A DNA stretch of 64,000 nt from the NCBI GenBank assembly GCA_958296115.1, contig OY282442.1, positions 248,001 through 312,000 on the forward strand, read 5' to 3'. The DNA is from an uncultured Dehalococcoidia bacterium (GTDB taxonomy: Bacteria > Chloroflexota > Dehalococcoidia > Lucifugimonadales > CAJWER01). A program made the translations under genes and the position numbers. Shown in pieces: positions 1-8,198 of the stretch (position 1 is the first letter of the stretch; each line of letters begins with the position of its first letter). The notes under the pieces were generated by a model. That model saw nothing but the letters and a program-made list of their open reading frames with translations. It was not told the DNA's origin and made no database searches.

Positions 1-165
1 AGATGTCAATGAATCCTGAGCACCCTTGCGCCCTGTTATAGAGTACAACGCTGCCCGTCGCGCGAGGTTAGCGAGCGCAGGTCCGCACTCATCCTGGGAG
101 GGCGGGCGTCCCGCCTGCTCCCCTCTCGCACTATCATCTGCCCCCGCGCTCTCCGTGGCGGCGCT
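1..165. other. Gap with an extragenic palindrome
   Basis: No gene is supported here. Around 95-130 lies the palindrome GCGGGCGTCCCGCCTGC followed by CTCCCCTCTC, one arm of the repeat family found in most gaps of the window. It lies just past the stop of the reverse-strand gene that follows, so it may act as a transcript end, but that is inference. Confidence 0.5.
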
Positions 166-2493
166 TCAGCCGGTTGCGGATCGGCCCCAGCCTGTCTGCC
201 TAGGGCGTCTCCGTCCGGACATCCATCGGCGGCCACTGCGGTAAGCGAGGAACAGGGCAACGGTCGCCGCCGCCGTACCTGCCACGATGGCCCAGCCGAG
301 CAGCGTGTACTGGCCCGGCGCGCTGGTCTGCCGCACGGGCTGGAAGGGCGGGTCGGCTTCGAGATTGGCGCCCCTGAAGAGGCCCGAGCGCGTTGTGCCC
401 GCGAAGAGCCGCATCGTCTCCGGATAGTCGCTGGCAACCGCGAGAGACGCCACGCCCAGTGTCCGCAGCCCGCGGTTCACCGGCTGCCAGGACTCGCCCG
501 CGTCCGTCGACCGGAACACCCCGTCGGCGTCGGAGCCGGCGAACATTGTCCGGTCGCTTGCGAAAGCCGGAGAGAGAGCGACCGTGAAGAATGTCGAACC
601 GTCCCGCAGTCCATTCTGGAGCCGGCTCCACGAGCCGCCCCCATCCGTGGACCTGAACAGACCGCCAACCGCGCCGACGATGACGGTGCGGTCGGCGGCG
701 AAGTTTGGCGAGATGCGAATATCCTGGATGCGGAGGCTGGTCAGCCCGTTGTTGACCGGCTCCCATGAGCGCCCGCCGTCGGTCGACCTGAATACGCCGT
801 CGGATATCGTCGCTGCCAGCAGCGCCCCGTCGGACTGGAAGCTCGGAGACACTGCGAGCCTCCATATCGAAGCGTCCCCGAGGCCCGCGCCTATATTCTG
901 CCAGCTCTCGCCGCCGTCCGTGGACCGGAATACGCCTCGCGAGCCGCCCGCGAATGCCGTCGAATCGCCATCGTACCCCGGCGAGAAGGCTACCGCGGGC
1001 ATCGGCAGGTCCCGTTCGCCCACTTCCAATCTCTCCCACTGGTCGCCCCTGTCCGTCGTGCGGAAGACACCGCGGGAGGAGCCAAGCAAGACCGTCGAGT
1101 CGGTCCCGAAAGCCGGGGATACGGCGATGGACCAAGCGTCCGGGAGTATCCAGTCCTGGTCGGAGCCCACTGCGAGGCCCCTGTTGACCTGCTGCCAGGT
1201 GCTCCCGCCGTCCGGCGACCTGAGAACGCCCCCGTCCGAGGTCGAGTAGAAGAGAGTCTGGCTGGCCGTGGAATCTGGGGACAGCGCGACGCTCCTGACA
1301 GTGGTCACAGACACCCCCTTCCTGACCTGCTGCCAGGATAGGCCCGCGTCGGTCGAGCGGAGGATCCCCCCGGAGCCCGCCCCCGCGAAGAGGGTGGAGT
1401 CGCTCTCGTAGGTGGGAGACACCGCCAGCCCTTGCACCCGGCTGTCCGACATGGCCCGCCGCTCGTTGAGCTGCTCCCAGCTGTCGCCCTTGTCGGTAGA
1501 GCGGAAGACGACGCCGAACGCCCCTGCGAACACGGTCGAGTCCTCACTGAATCTGGGCGAGAACTCGATAGCCGGGAAGCGGTCGAATGTCAGGCCATTC
1601 ACGACCCGGCGCCACGTGTTGCCTGCGTCGGTCGAGCGAAGTATCCCGCTGTGAAGAGTGCCCGCGAAGGCCGTCGAGTCCCTCTCGAAGTCCGGAGAGA
1701 GGCTGATAGCCATCGGGGAGACCTCCTTCAGCCCCTCGTCGACCTCCTGCCAAGACTCGCCCCCGTCGGTCGAGCGGTAGATGCCGCCGTCCGGGGTCGT
1801 GAAATCGCCGCCCCCGAAGGATTGCCCAACCCGCCTGCCCAGCAGCCCGGCGAACAGGGTGGAATCTTGCGCGAATCCCGGCGATACTTCGATGGACAGT
1901 GCCGTTGCGCCGGTCAGCCCCGCGTCCGCCGCCTGCCAGGTGTCGCCGCCGTCCGTGGAGCGATACACCCCGTCGGTCGTCCCCGCAAAGAGCGTGGAGT
2001 CATCGGCGAATGCGGGCGAGGTCGCGAGCGATACGACACGGGGATTGCCTAGGCCCTCGTTGACCGGCCGCCAGGTATCGCCGGCGTCTTCCGACCGGTA
2101 CACGCCGTCCGGCCCGCCTGCAAAGACCGTGCTGTCGAACCCGAAAGCCGGCGATACAGCCATTGCCGGGATCGCCTTCCCAAGGATGCCCCTGTTGGTC
2201 CTGCGCCACGTGGCCCCCCAGTCCGTTGACCTGAGTATGCCGCCCCCGTCCGTGCCTGCGAACGCCGTGCCGTCGGTCTCGTACTCGGGCGACGTGGCCA
2301 TCGCCCATACGAAGCCGCCCGTCGGCCCGATGGCCTCCCATGAGCCGTCGGCGCGGACCTCGGATACGGTCATGACCAGCGCAAGCGCCAGGGACGCGGC
2401 AACGACGGCTGCCGCTTTGGGCGAAGGCCAGCGGCGCTGCGGAAGGCCCCACCCCTCCTCACGGGCTGAAACGAGTGATTTTCGGTGTCTCAT
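166..2493 (-). CDS. Secreted Asp-box (BNR/Ycf48-like) beta-propeller protein with C-terminal anchor
   Basis: A 775-residue protein made almost wholly of Asp-box repeats. I count about 13 copies of the pattern (V/I/L)(F/Y/L)RSTDxGxSW, each followed by a conserved stretch of the type VSPxFxxDSTxFAG. This pattern is typical of sialidase/Ycf48/VPS10-type propellers. A hydrophobic signal-like segment lies at about residues 30-48, and a C-terminal membrane helix at about 735-755 precedes an Arg-rich tail, so the propeller is probably surface-exposed and anchored. No sialidase catalytic residues could be identified, so an enzymatic role is not supported. The repeats are very alike, suggesting recent internal amplification. 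Substrate or partner is unknown. Confidence 0.85.
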   Translation of the reverse strand: MRHRKSLVSAREEGWGLPQRRWPSPKAAAVVAASLALALVMTVSEVRADGSWEAIGPTGGFVWAMATSPEYETDGTAFAGTDGGGILRSTDWGATWRRTNRGILGKAIPAMAVSPAFGFDSTVFAGGPDGVYRSEDAGDTWRPVNEGLGNPRVVSLATSPAFADDSTLFAGTTDGVYRSTDGGDTWQAADAGLTGATALSIEVSPGFAQDSTLFAGLLGRRVGQSFGGGDFTTPDGGIYRSTDGGESWQEVDEGLKEVSPMAISLSPDFERDSTAFAGTLHSGILRSTDAGNTWRRVVNGLTFDRFPAIEFSPRFSEDSTVFAGAFGVVFRSTDKGDSWEQLNERRAMSDSRVQGLAVSPTYESDSTLFAGAGSGGILRSTDAGLSWQQVRKGVSVTTVRSVALSPDSTASQTLFYSTSDGGVLRSPDGGSTWQQVNRGLAVGSDQDWILPDAWSIAVSPAFGTDSTVLLGSSRGVFRTTDRGDQWERLEVGERDLPMPAVAFSPGYDGDSTAFAGGSRGVFRSTDGGESWQNIGAGLGDASIWRLAVSPSFQSDGALLAATISDGVFRSTDGGRSWEPVNNGLTSLRIQDIRISPNFAADRTVIVGAVGGLFRSTDGGGSWSRLQNGLRDGSTFFTVALSPAFASDRTMFAGSDADGVFRSTDAGESWQPVNRGLRTLGVASLAVASDYPETMRLFAGTTRSGLFRGANLEADPPFQPVRQTSAPGQYTLLGWAIVAGTAAATVALFLAYRSGRRWMSGRRRPRQTGWGRSATG

Positions 2494-2663
2494 GGAAAAT
2501 ATAGTCTAGCAACTAGGCCGTAGCAGGTCAACGTATCTCTCCGCAGGGAAATCAGGCCGGCCACTACTTGAGCGTGGACGACGGTTCCAATAACATCTCG
2601 GAGGAAGAGATACGCCTTGAACAGTAACGAGAATGCCCTACATCGCTTCGCGCTGAACAATCT

Positions 2664-4982
2664 GTGGCGCGCCCTGGCCGCGCGCTACCAGAACATAAGT
2701 ACGGGGGGGGGGGGGGGTACAACTCGACGCTCCGCCCGTCGTTGCCGCTGCTCCTGCTCCTGCTGGCGCTCTCAACGGCGCTACTGTTCGGCAACGACCG
2801 GCGAGACTCTTTATACCGGCCGGGATACCACAATTTCGTATCGGCGAACCACTTGTCGGTAGCCGCGAATCTATCTCCCGAACACAACTTCCTGTTGTTC
2901 CGTCGTCAAACCCTGGATGAAGACGGCGCCCCCTCTTACAACCCATACAATCGTTTTCCGATTGGCGGCTATGCGCTGATCAAACTGGCCATACTGCCGT
3001 TCGGGGATGGACTGGCGGCCAAAATCTATGCCGCCCGCACGATGTTTCTGCTCTTTTTCGCCGGCAGCGCCGCGCTGGCCTACCTATCCCTCTGCCGGCT
3101 TGCCGCCAACCGCTGGATTGCCCTAACTGCCACTCTGCTGGCGTTCTCGTCGTACTATCTGCTGTATTACAACGATATGGTCGCTACCGAAAATGGTCTC
3201 TCCCTTTTCGGCGCTCTGCTGACCTTCCACGGCATGGTCCTCTTTGTCCAAGGGGGCCGCTTCCGGCAGTTGCTCATCAAGGCGTGCGCGGCTCTGCTGT
3301 TGGGCTGGCACGTCTATGCGCTGCTGCTGCCCTTTATTGTCCTAGGTATGGCGATCGAGCTGAACCGGGCGCGCCGGCTATCTACCCCTCCGAGCTTGAC
3401 AGGTCGAATCAAGCGCTGCGCCTCGGCGCTGCTGTTCAGCCGATACATGACGCTGGGCGTCGTCACCCTGCTTTTCGGTATGGCGGTGCTAGCCCTCAAC
3501 CTGGGCAACGAATACCGGGCGCTTGACGGCGAGGTCCCGCTGACGGAGCTGCCTACGGTGAAGTCCATGACGTATCGCTTTGGAGCGGCTGACGAGTTCA
3601 ATGAGCACTTCGCCGAGACTCTCGAATGGGGAAACTTCCTGCCGAATCAGTTCTACCGCATCGCCGGAGCTACGCTGCCGTTCATAATCAATCCGTTTGA
3701 CCAAGATAGCTGGAGGTACGATAACTACCTCAGCGTGATTATCGGAGCGTTGGCGGTCGGCCTCGCCGTCATCGGGCTGCTGTTTGCCCGCCAGAGAATG
3801 CTGCTGGCAACTCTGGTGAGCGCCGGCTTCTGCTGGGCATTGCCGATGCGCCATAATACCGCCCTCTATGATTATGAGAGCGTCTTCTATATCGGCGTTC
3901 CGTTGGTCCTCTTCTCGATAGGGCTGTTGTGCATGCGCCGGTTACTCGCCGGCCGTCTTCTGGTCGGTCTCTCCGCGGCCGCGCTGCTGATATTCGTCCT
4001 TTCCAGCTTCCAGATGGGGCGCGTTGGGCACGACCGGCAGGCGTCTGAACTTCAGGCGGCCATTTCGGATTTTGAGCATATCAGGACAATAGTAGAGCCG
4101 GGACAGAGTGTTTTTGTCACCGCATCCTCCAGTCTGTTTGTCGGGGTAGGTAGGGTGATGAATTATTATCTTGAGGGAAGAGTGATTGGACGCTCGTGGC
4201 CTGCGTGGCCTGATATCTTCGCATACGATTTCTTCGTCTTGCGCCAACGAATCGACGTCCCCGCTCTGCTGACGCCGGACAACCGGCGGTTCTTTCTCTA
4301 CCGCCAGAGCGGCTATTCCACGCAGATAGACGAGATGATTCAGGAATCTGAACTCGTAGTCCGTCGCGATGGCTATTTTGACGTGTATCGCAGTGAGAAC
4401 AAACTGATTTACGTCGGGAACCAAGACGAGGATAGAGCAGCCCGATTCATCGCACAGGCCATTCCGATAGCGGGTACGCCGTTCTACGTCGCGTTGTCCC
4501 CTGCCGTGCACCGCGCGGGCTTCACAGACCAGAGCCCCTGGCAGTGGGAGCGCGGCAGCGATGCCGAAGGCTGGATCAAAGCCTCCGACTCCCCCACGAG
4601 TCCCACCTACGAGTACACGCCCACCGCCGCGGATGAAGGCCAACAGCTGCGTGCCTATGTTCACTACACCGATAGCCGTGGCAATCGGGTCAAGGCGATG
4701 ACCGCGCCCTCCCTACCTGTTGCAGCCAGCAACGCCGCCGAGACGGTCTTCTTCCTCCACCTGTACCCCACCGACGTGAACGACCTCCCCGACCACCGCA
4801 AGCGGTACGGCTTCGACAACCTCTACTTCCGCTTCCACGACTACGAGCCTCAGCTAACCGAGCGACCCATAGCCGTGCGCGAGCTTCCCGCCTATGACAT
4901 CGCCTCCATCAAGACCGGCCAAAACATCCCCGGCCAAGGGATGATCTGGGAGGCGGAGTTCCCTTTCAATGCGGCAGAATGA
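2664..4982 (+). CDS. GT-C-like multi-pass membrane protein (start region interrupted by a G15 tract)
   Basis: As sequenced, the frame opens at GTG 2664 and gives 772 residues. The first ~470 residues contain about 10-12 hydrophobic segments in the arrangement of GT-C/PMT-type membrane glycosyltransferases, including an early external loop before YNPYNRFPIGGY. The last ~250 residues are soluble and carry an Ig/cadherin-like stretch near SPTYEYTPTAADEGQQL. GTG 2664 has no ribosome site. A TTG at 2617 has GGAGGAAGAG just upstream and encodes a natural-looking N-terminus, but it is out of frame with the body because of the 15-G run at 2703-2717. One more G, or two fewer, would join them. The acceptor or donor sugar is unknown. 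The GT-C call rests on topology, not on a catalytic motif. Confidence 0.75.
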   Translation: MARPGRALPEHKYGGGGGYNSTLRPSLPLLLLLLALSTALLFGNDRRDSLYRPGYHNFVSANHLSVAANLSPEHNFLLFRRQTLDEDGAPSYNPYNRFPIGGYALIKLAILPFGDGLAAKIYAARTMFLLFFAGSAALAYLSLCRLAANRWIALTATLLAFSSYYLLYYNDMVATENGLSLFGALLTFHGMVLFVQGGRFRQLLIKACAALLLGWHVYALLLPFIVLGMAIELNRARRLSTPPSLTGRIKRCASALLFSRYMTLGVVTLLFGMAVLALNLGNEYRALDGEVPLTELPTVKSMTYRFGAADEFNEHFAETLEWGNFLPNQFYRIAGATLPFIINPFDQDSWRYDNYLSVIIGALAVGLAVIGLLFARQRMLLATLVSAGFCWALPMRHNTALYDYESVFYIGVPLVLFSIGLLCMRRLLAGRLLVGLSAAALLIFVLSSFQMGRVGHDRQASELQAAISDFEHIRTIVEPGQSVFVTASSSLFVGVGRVMNYYLEGRVIGRSWPAWPDIFAYDFFVLRQRIDVPALLTPDNRRFFLYRQSGYSTQIDEMIQESELVVRRDGYFDVYRSENKLIYVGNQDEDRAARFIAQAIPIAGTPFYVALSPAVHRAGFTDQSPWQWERGSDAEGWIKASDSPTSPTYEYTPTAADEGQQLRAYVHYTDSRGNRVKAMTAPSLPVAASNAAETVFFLHLYPTDVNDLPDHRKRYGFDNLYFRFHDYEPQLTERPIAVRELPAYDIASIKTGQNIPGQGMIWEAEFPFNAAE
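2703..2717 (+). repeat. Poly-G tract (15 G) in the 5' coding region
   Basis: A run of 15 consecutive G lies between the TTG start candidate at 2617 and the first membrane helix of the downstream protein. Reading from 2617 enters the wrong frame after the run and continues to 2862 as Arg/Cys-rich sequence. Tract length therefore decides whether the upstream start is fused to the membrane protein. This could be a phase-variation switch or a homopolymer sequencing/assembly error; sequence alone cannot separate these. Confidence 0.9.
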
Positions 4983-5062
4983 GGCGCCATGGCCGCCATG
5001 GTCAATTCACTCACCCCCAGGCGATTCGCTACAATAGTCCCGCCCCTCACAGGAGAGCCTCG

Positions 5063-6646
5063 ATGAGCGATACCGCCGCGCCCCCGGTCATCTTCACCGA
5101 CGACGGCTGGATACTCAGCGCCGCCGATCCCCCGGTCACGCTCCTCGACCTGGAAACCAAAGTCATCGGAGGCTACGCGGGTACGGGCGGGGCGTTCTGG
5201 TGGAGCGTGGGCGACCACGAGGTCTACCAGTTCGAGACGGAGCGGGGCGAGATTTTCGGACAGAGCGTCTCCTCGTTCGACGACGGCCTCCGCTCCTTCG
5301 TACACTCCCCGACCCCCGGCGTCATGCCGCGGATAGCCCAGAACATCCGCGCCCTCATCGCCGAGAGCGGCGGCCCGATGACCGCCCTGTCGCGCCTCAG
5401 CCGCGAAGCCGGCCTACCGTTCTTCCCAAGAGTCAGGATGAACAGCCACTACGACATGGACCCCGCGCACGCAGGCTACGGACGTTTCCGCAGGGAGCGC
5501 CCCGACCTCATGATAGGCAGGCCCGGCGAGTCGATCCCCCAAGGGACGACCGAGTGGGGCATCCGCACCGGGCTAGACTTCGCATTCCCAGAGGTCCGCG
5601 CGCACAGGCTCGACATAATCCGCGAGATCGCCGAGCGATTCGACGTGGACGGCGTGGAGCTCGACTTCATGCGCCACCCGGCCTTCTTCCGCATAGACGA
5701 GGCATACGCCAACCGCTACCTGATGACCGACCTCGTGAGACAGGCCCGCCGACGCCTCGACGAGCTCGGAAAGGAGCGCGGCAGGAAGCTCCAGCTTGCC
5801 GTCCGAGTGCCCCCAACCCTCTACGACTCGGCCAGAATCGGCCTGGACGCCGGCGAATGGATAGCCGGACGCCTCGTGGACATCGTCGTGGTCGGCGGCG
5901 GCTTCATCCCCTTCGAAACGCCGATACGCGAGTTCGTGTCCGCCGCCTCCGACACCGACTGCCTGGTATACGGCTGCGTCGAGGGCACGGTAACCGCCGA
6001 CGAGCGCGGCGTCAGGGCCCTCGCAAGCCTATGGAAGGACGCCGGCGCCGCCGGCGTATACCTGTATAACTTCTACACGATGTCCCCAGAATGGAACCGC
6101 AGGACCGCGCGGGAGCTGTCGAACCCCCATGCGCGTAACAGGCTCGACAAGCGCTATGAGTTGACCCGCCCCTGGTCATACGAGGGCGGCGGCGGACACA
6201 CCGTCGCCTTTGGATACGCAAGCCCCGCAACACAGCTGCCCGTCCAGCTCCCTCCAACCAATGACGCCGACGAATGGCTCGGCCCGGAGCTCGCGCTCAG
6301 ACTCGCCGACGACCCAGACGACGCCGAGCGCCGCTGCTTGGCGCTCCGCCTCGATCGAGTCCCGGACCCGGGAGAGCGCTTGGACGTCGAGCTGAATGGA
6401 GTCTGCCTGCCCCCGGAATCCGCCTCCGCGTCACCCGGCTGGAGCCGAAAGGTGATACCCGAGACCTTCTGGGTGCAGTATCCGGCCGATGTCGTTGAAC
6501 GTCAGGAGGAGGGCGCGACCCTGCGATACGAGGTCGGCCCAGGCATCCTTCATAAGGGCGAGAACGCCATCGCCGTCAGGCTCCTCTCCGACGCCAAGCG
6601 CTCCCTCGCCCTCGACGCCATGCGAATAGACCTGGCCTACGGATGA
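5063..6646 (+). CDS. GH10-like glycosyl hydrolase / TIM-barrel family protein
   Basis: The start is ATG 5063 with AGGAGAG at 5051-5057, giving 527 residues. An in-frame upstream extension to 4979 overlaps the preceding gene and lacks a ribosome site. The segment IAERFDVDGVELDFMRHPAFF-like (20-residue core around 5640-5690) is the acid-bearing barrel strand typical of the putative GH10-like (DUF4015/GHL10) proteins common in Planctomycetes and Chloroflexi. A C-terminal region from about residue 395 looks like a beta-sandwich. No signal peptide is seen. Substrate unknown; a polysaccharide-related role is inferred only from family resemblance. Confidence 0.7.
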   Translation: MSDTAAPPVIFTDDGWILSAADPPVTLLDLETKVIGGYAGTGGAFWWSVGDHEVYQFETERGEIFGQSVSSFDDGLRSFVHSPTPGVMPRIAQNIRALIAESGGPMTALSRLSREAGLPFFPRVRMNSHYDMDPAHAGYGRFRRERPDLMIGRPGESIPQGTTEWGIRTGLDFAFPEVRAHRLDIIREIAERFDVDGVELDFMRHPAFFRIDEAYANRYLMTDLVRQARRRLDELGKERGRKLQLAVRVPPTLYDSARIGLDAGEWIAGRLVDIVVVGGGFIPFETPIREFVSAASDTDCLVYGCVEGTVTADERGVRALASLWKDAGAAGVYLYNFYTMSPEWNRRTARELSNPHARNRLDKRYELTRPWSYEGGGGHTVAFGYASPATQLPVQLPPTNDADEWLGPELALRLADDPDDAERRCLALRLDRVPDPGERLDVELNGVCLPPESASASPGWSRKVIPETFWVQYPADVVERQEEGATLRYEVGPGILHKGENAIAVRLLSDAKRSLALDAMRIDLAYG

Positions 6647-6657
6647 TGTCCGCCCGC

Positions 6658-6702
6658 CTTATCCCCTCTCCCTCGACGGGAGAGGGCTAGGGTGAGGGTG
6701 AC
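6658..6702. repeat. Extragenic palindromic repeat (CTCTCCC...GGGAGAGG family)
   Basis: The inverted arms CCCTCTCCCTCGAC and GGGAGAGGG are followed by the signature CTAGGGTGAGGGTGA. The repeat lies 12 bases after the preceding stop codon, fitting a terminator or REP-like position. No U-tract follows the hairpin, so intrinsic termination is not proven. Confidence 0.8.
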
Positions 6703-6743
6703 AATCCCCCGAAAATTGCCCCCAAATTGCCCCAATCCACCCC

Positions 6744-6773
6744 TTGACACCGCGAGAACAGCCGTGCTAGTCT
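6744..6773 (+). promoter_or_regulatory. Sigma-70-type promoter of structured RNA copy A
   Basis: A perfect -35 TTGACA at 6744-6749 and a -10-like TAGTCT at 6768-6773 are separated by 18 bases. The same pair with the same spacer is kept in copy B at 33849-33878, while flanking bases differ. Initiation would be near 6780. Confidence 0.7.
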
Positions 6774-6779
6774 AGTAGA

Positions 6780-7221
6780 CGGCCCGAAGGGGCGTATCCC
6801 AAACGAGCATAGAGCCCACCTCTACCAAATCTTCAGGGTATTCATACACGCGGCTGCTGTTGGACGGGGCCCCCGCGTGTACGAGAAGGTCCCTCTATGT
6901 TCGGCGCCTCGCCAGGAGGACGTAGTGCCAAATGCGTCTCCCCCGTTCCAGGTGCGGACTCTCGGACGACCGGGAGGACCGTAGCCAGCGCAGCCCGACG
7001 CCTTGGCGGGTGGAAGGTCCAAGCGCGAAACGCAGGCGGTCCCGCAAGGGCCCGTCAGCCGTCCGGGAAAGTTAGAGGAGGGGCTGCACCCCCAGTGTCG
7101 GCGGGCGATCGACGTCGGCATCCTCGAAGCAAGTACCGGAGTCACTGCCTTGCAAGGCAAACTCATCTCCCGCGAGAGCGGGGGAACCAGGAGTAGATAG
7201 GGCGCGGGTCCCAAGACCCGC
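6780..7221 (+). ncRNA. Unidentified structured RNA, copy A (~440 nt)
   Basis: The 5' domain is an 11-bp stem, 6804-6814 (CGAGCATAGAG) with 6893-6903 (CTCTATGTTCG), enclosing a hairpin of 6845-6853 (TACACGCGG) with 6873-6881 (CCGCGTGTA). The 3' domain holds further hairpins: CTCTCGG-ACGA-CCGGGAG, GGGG-CTGCA-CCCC, and CCCGC-GAGA-GCGGG with a GNRA loop. A final hairpin GCGGGTC-CCAA-GACCCGC lies at 7204-7221. Copy B differs in the 5' stem at two pairs (T-A to C-G and G-C to T-A), both compensated. The 3' domain is nearly identical. I looked for RNase P, tmRNA, SRP and group II intron landmarks and saw none. Open reading frames crossing it are not credible. Function unknown; position upstream of efp is not shared by copy B, so a cis leader role for efp is unlikely. 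Confidence 0.75.
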
Positions 7222-7484
7222 CAAGTACCCTCTCCCTCACGGGGGAAAGGGCCAGGGTGAGGGCGAACGCCCCACCCTGCGTCCCCTCCCCCCAAGGGAA
7301 AGGGCCAGGGTAAGGGTGAAGCAGGCGCAAAAGCGGCTAGAACCCGCCAGAGCGCCAACAGAAAGGAGCCGGCCAGAGACAACGCGAACATAGACGAAGG
7401 CGCCAACAAGGCCCCAGCCTTCATCACCCCTCCCCCCATGGGGAGAGACCCAGGGTGAAGGCAATTCAGCGCGTCCCCCATCCC

Positions 7485-7560
7485 CGGAGCGCAGGCGTCC
7501 CGCCTGCCCCTCCCCGCCTTATCCCCTCTCCCGTCAAGGGAGAGGATGTTCAGGACGCCA
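7485..7560. repeat. Composite extragenic repeat
   Basis: Both repeat arms occur together: GCAGGCGTCCCGCCTGC near 7490, and CCCTCTCCCGTCAAGGGAGAGG with TTCAGGACGCC at the end. This is the typical two-part arrangement seen elsewhere in the window. Confidence 0.75.
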
Positions 7561-7588
7561 AATTGAAGCGGTACTAGCCCCCTGAGGG

Positions 7589-7594
7589 TATAAT
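7589..7594 (+). promoter_or_regulatory. -10 box upstream of efp
   Basis: A consensus TATAAT lies 38 bases before the efp start. A TTGAAG at 7563-7568 is the best -35 match, but the 20-base spacing is long, so the -35 assignment is weak. It would drive the efp-xseA-DUF4389-xseB run. Confidence 0.5.
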
Positions 7595-7632
7595 GTCTCA
7601 CGGCAACCCCAAGAGCGGAGAACGAAGACCGC

Positions 7633-8196
7633 ATGACCATCACATTCGGAGAATTGAGAAAAGGACTCCCCGTAGAACTGGACGGCGAGCCCTACGTCGT
7701 CGTCGAATACAAGTCCCACAAGATGCAGCAGCGCGCCCCGGTGATGCAGGTCCGATTCCGCTCCCTGCGGACGGGCCGCGTCGTCGACAGGTCCTTCCAG
7801 GGCTACGACGTCAAGTTCACGCCCGCGGCCGTCGAGCGCAGGACCGCCCAATACATCTACGACGACGGCGGACTCTACTACTTCATGGACAACGACACCT
7901 ACGAGCAGTTCCCCATCTCGTCCGAGCAGATCGCCGACGCCCTCCCATACCTGGTAGAGCAGACAACCGCGGACATCGTCTTCTACGACGGCAGCCCCAT
8001 AGCCCTCGACATGCCCATCACGGTCGAGCTCCAAGTTACCGACGCGCCGCCCGGACACAAGGGCGACACCGCCCAGGGCGGGAGCAAGCCCGTCACCGTC
8101 GAGACCGGCCTGACCGTCCAGGCCCCCCTGTTCGTCAGCGCGGGCGACACCATCAAGGTGGATACCCGCAGCGGCGAATACCTGTCCCGGGTCTGA
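7633..8196 (+). CDS. efp: Translation elongation factor P
   Basis: 187 residues, the normal EF-P length, with the KOW-like N-terminal domain (FGELRKGLPVELDGEPYVVVEY) and two OB domains ending in VDTRSGEYLSRV, the conserved C-terminal signature. EF-P rescues ribosomes stalled on polyproline. The loop that usually reads PGKGGA, where Lys34 (or Arg32) is modified, reads H29-K-M-Q-Q-R-A-P36, so Gln or Arg sits at the tip by my alignment. No EpmA, EpmB, EarP or YmfI gene is visible nearby. The next gene, xseA, starts 2 bases after the stop, so the two are probably co-transcribed. Confidence 0.97.
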   Translation: MTITFGELRKGLPVELDGEPYVVVEYKSHKMQQRAPVMQVRFRSLRTGRVVDRSFQGYDVKFTPAAVERRTAQYIYDDGGLYYFMDNDTYEQFPISSEQIADALPYLVEQTTADIVFYDGSPIALDMPITVELQVTDAPPGHKGDTAQGGSKPVTVETGLTVQAPLFVSAGDTIKVDTRSGEYLSRV

Positions 8197-8198
8197 CC

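Larger units (their letters stand above)
6705..7530 (+). repeat. Large duplicated noncoding segment, copy A
   Basis: This segment is matched by 33806-34690 in the same orientation. Both begin with GAAAATTGCCCCCAAATTGC, then contain the same promoter and structured RNA. Both continue into a degenerate tail that still aligns (for example CGCAAAAGCGG, GGCCCCAGCCTTCA and GGTGAAGGCAATTCA). Two lengths are nearly identical and others are diverged. The tail from about 7222 contains several extragenic palindromes and no gene I can support. Confidence 0.85.

Noticed and set aside
584-2509. Forward-strand frames across the Asp-box gene
   Set aside because: They mirror the repeat pattern of the reverse-strand propeller; no ribosome sites or domains support them.
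6897-7196. A small protein shared by both copies of the duplicated segment
   Set aside because: The frames begin at different codons (ATG versus GTG), are Arg/Gly/Pro-rich, and the DNA is better explained by RNA stems with compensatory changes.
6780-7221. RNase P RNA, tmRNA, SRP RNA or group II intron
   Set aside because: I looked for the P4 core of RNase P, a tRNA-like end with a T loop for tmRNA, the SRP GGAA/AGCA loop core and intron domain V, and found none.
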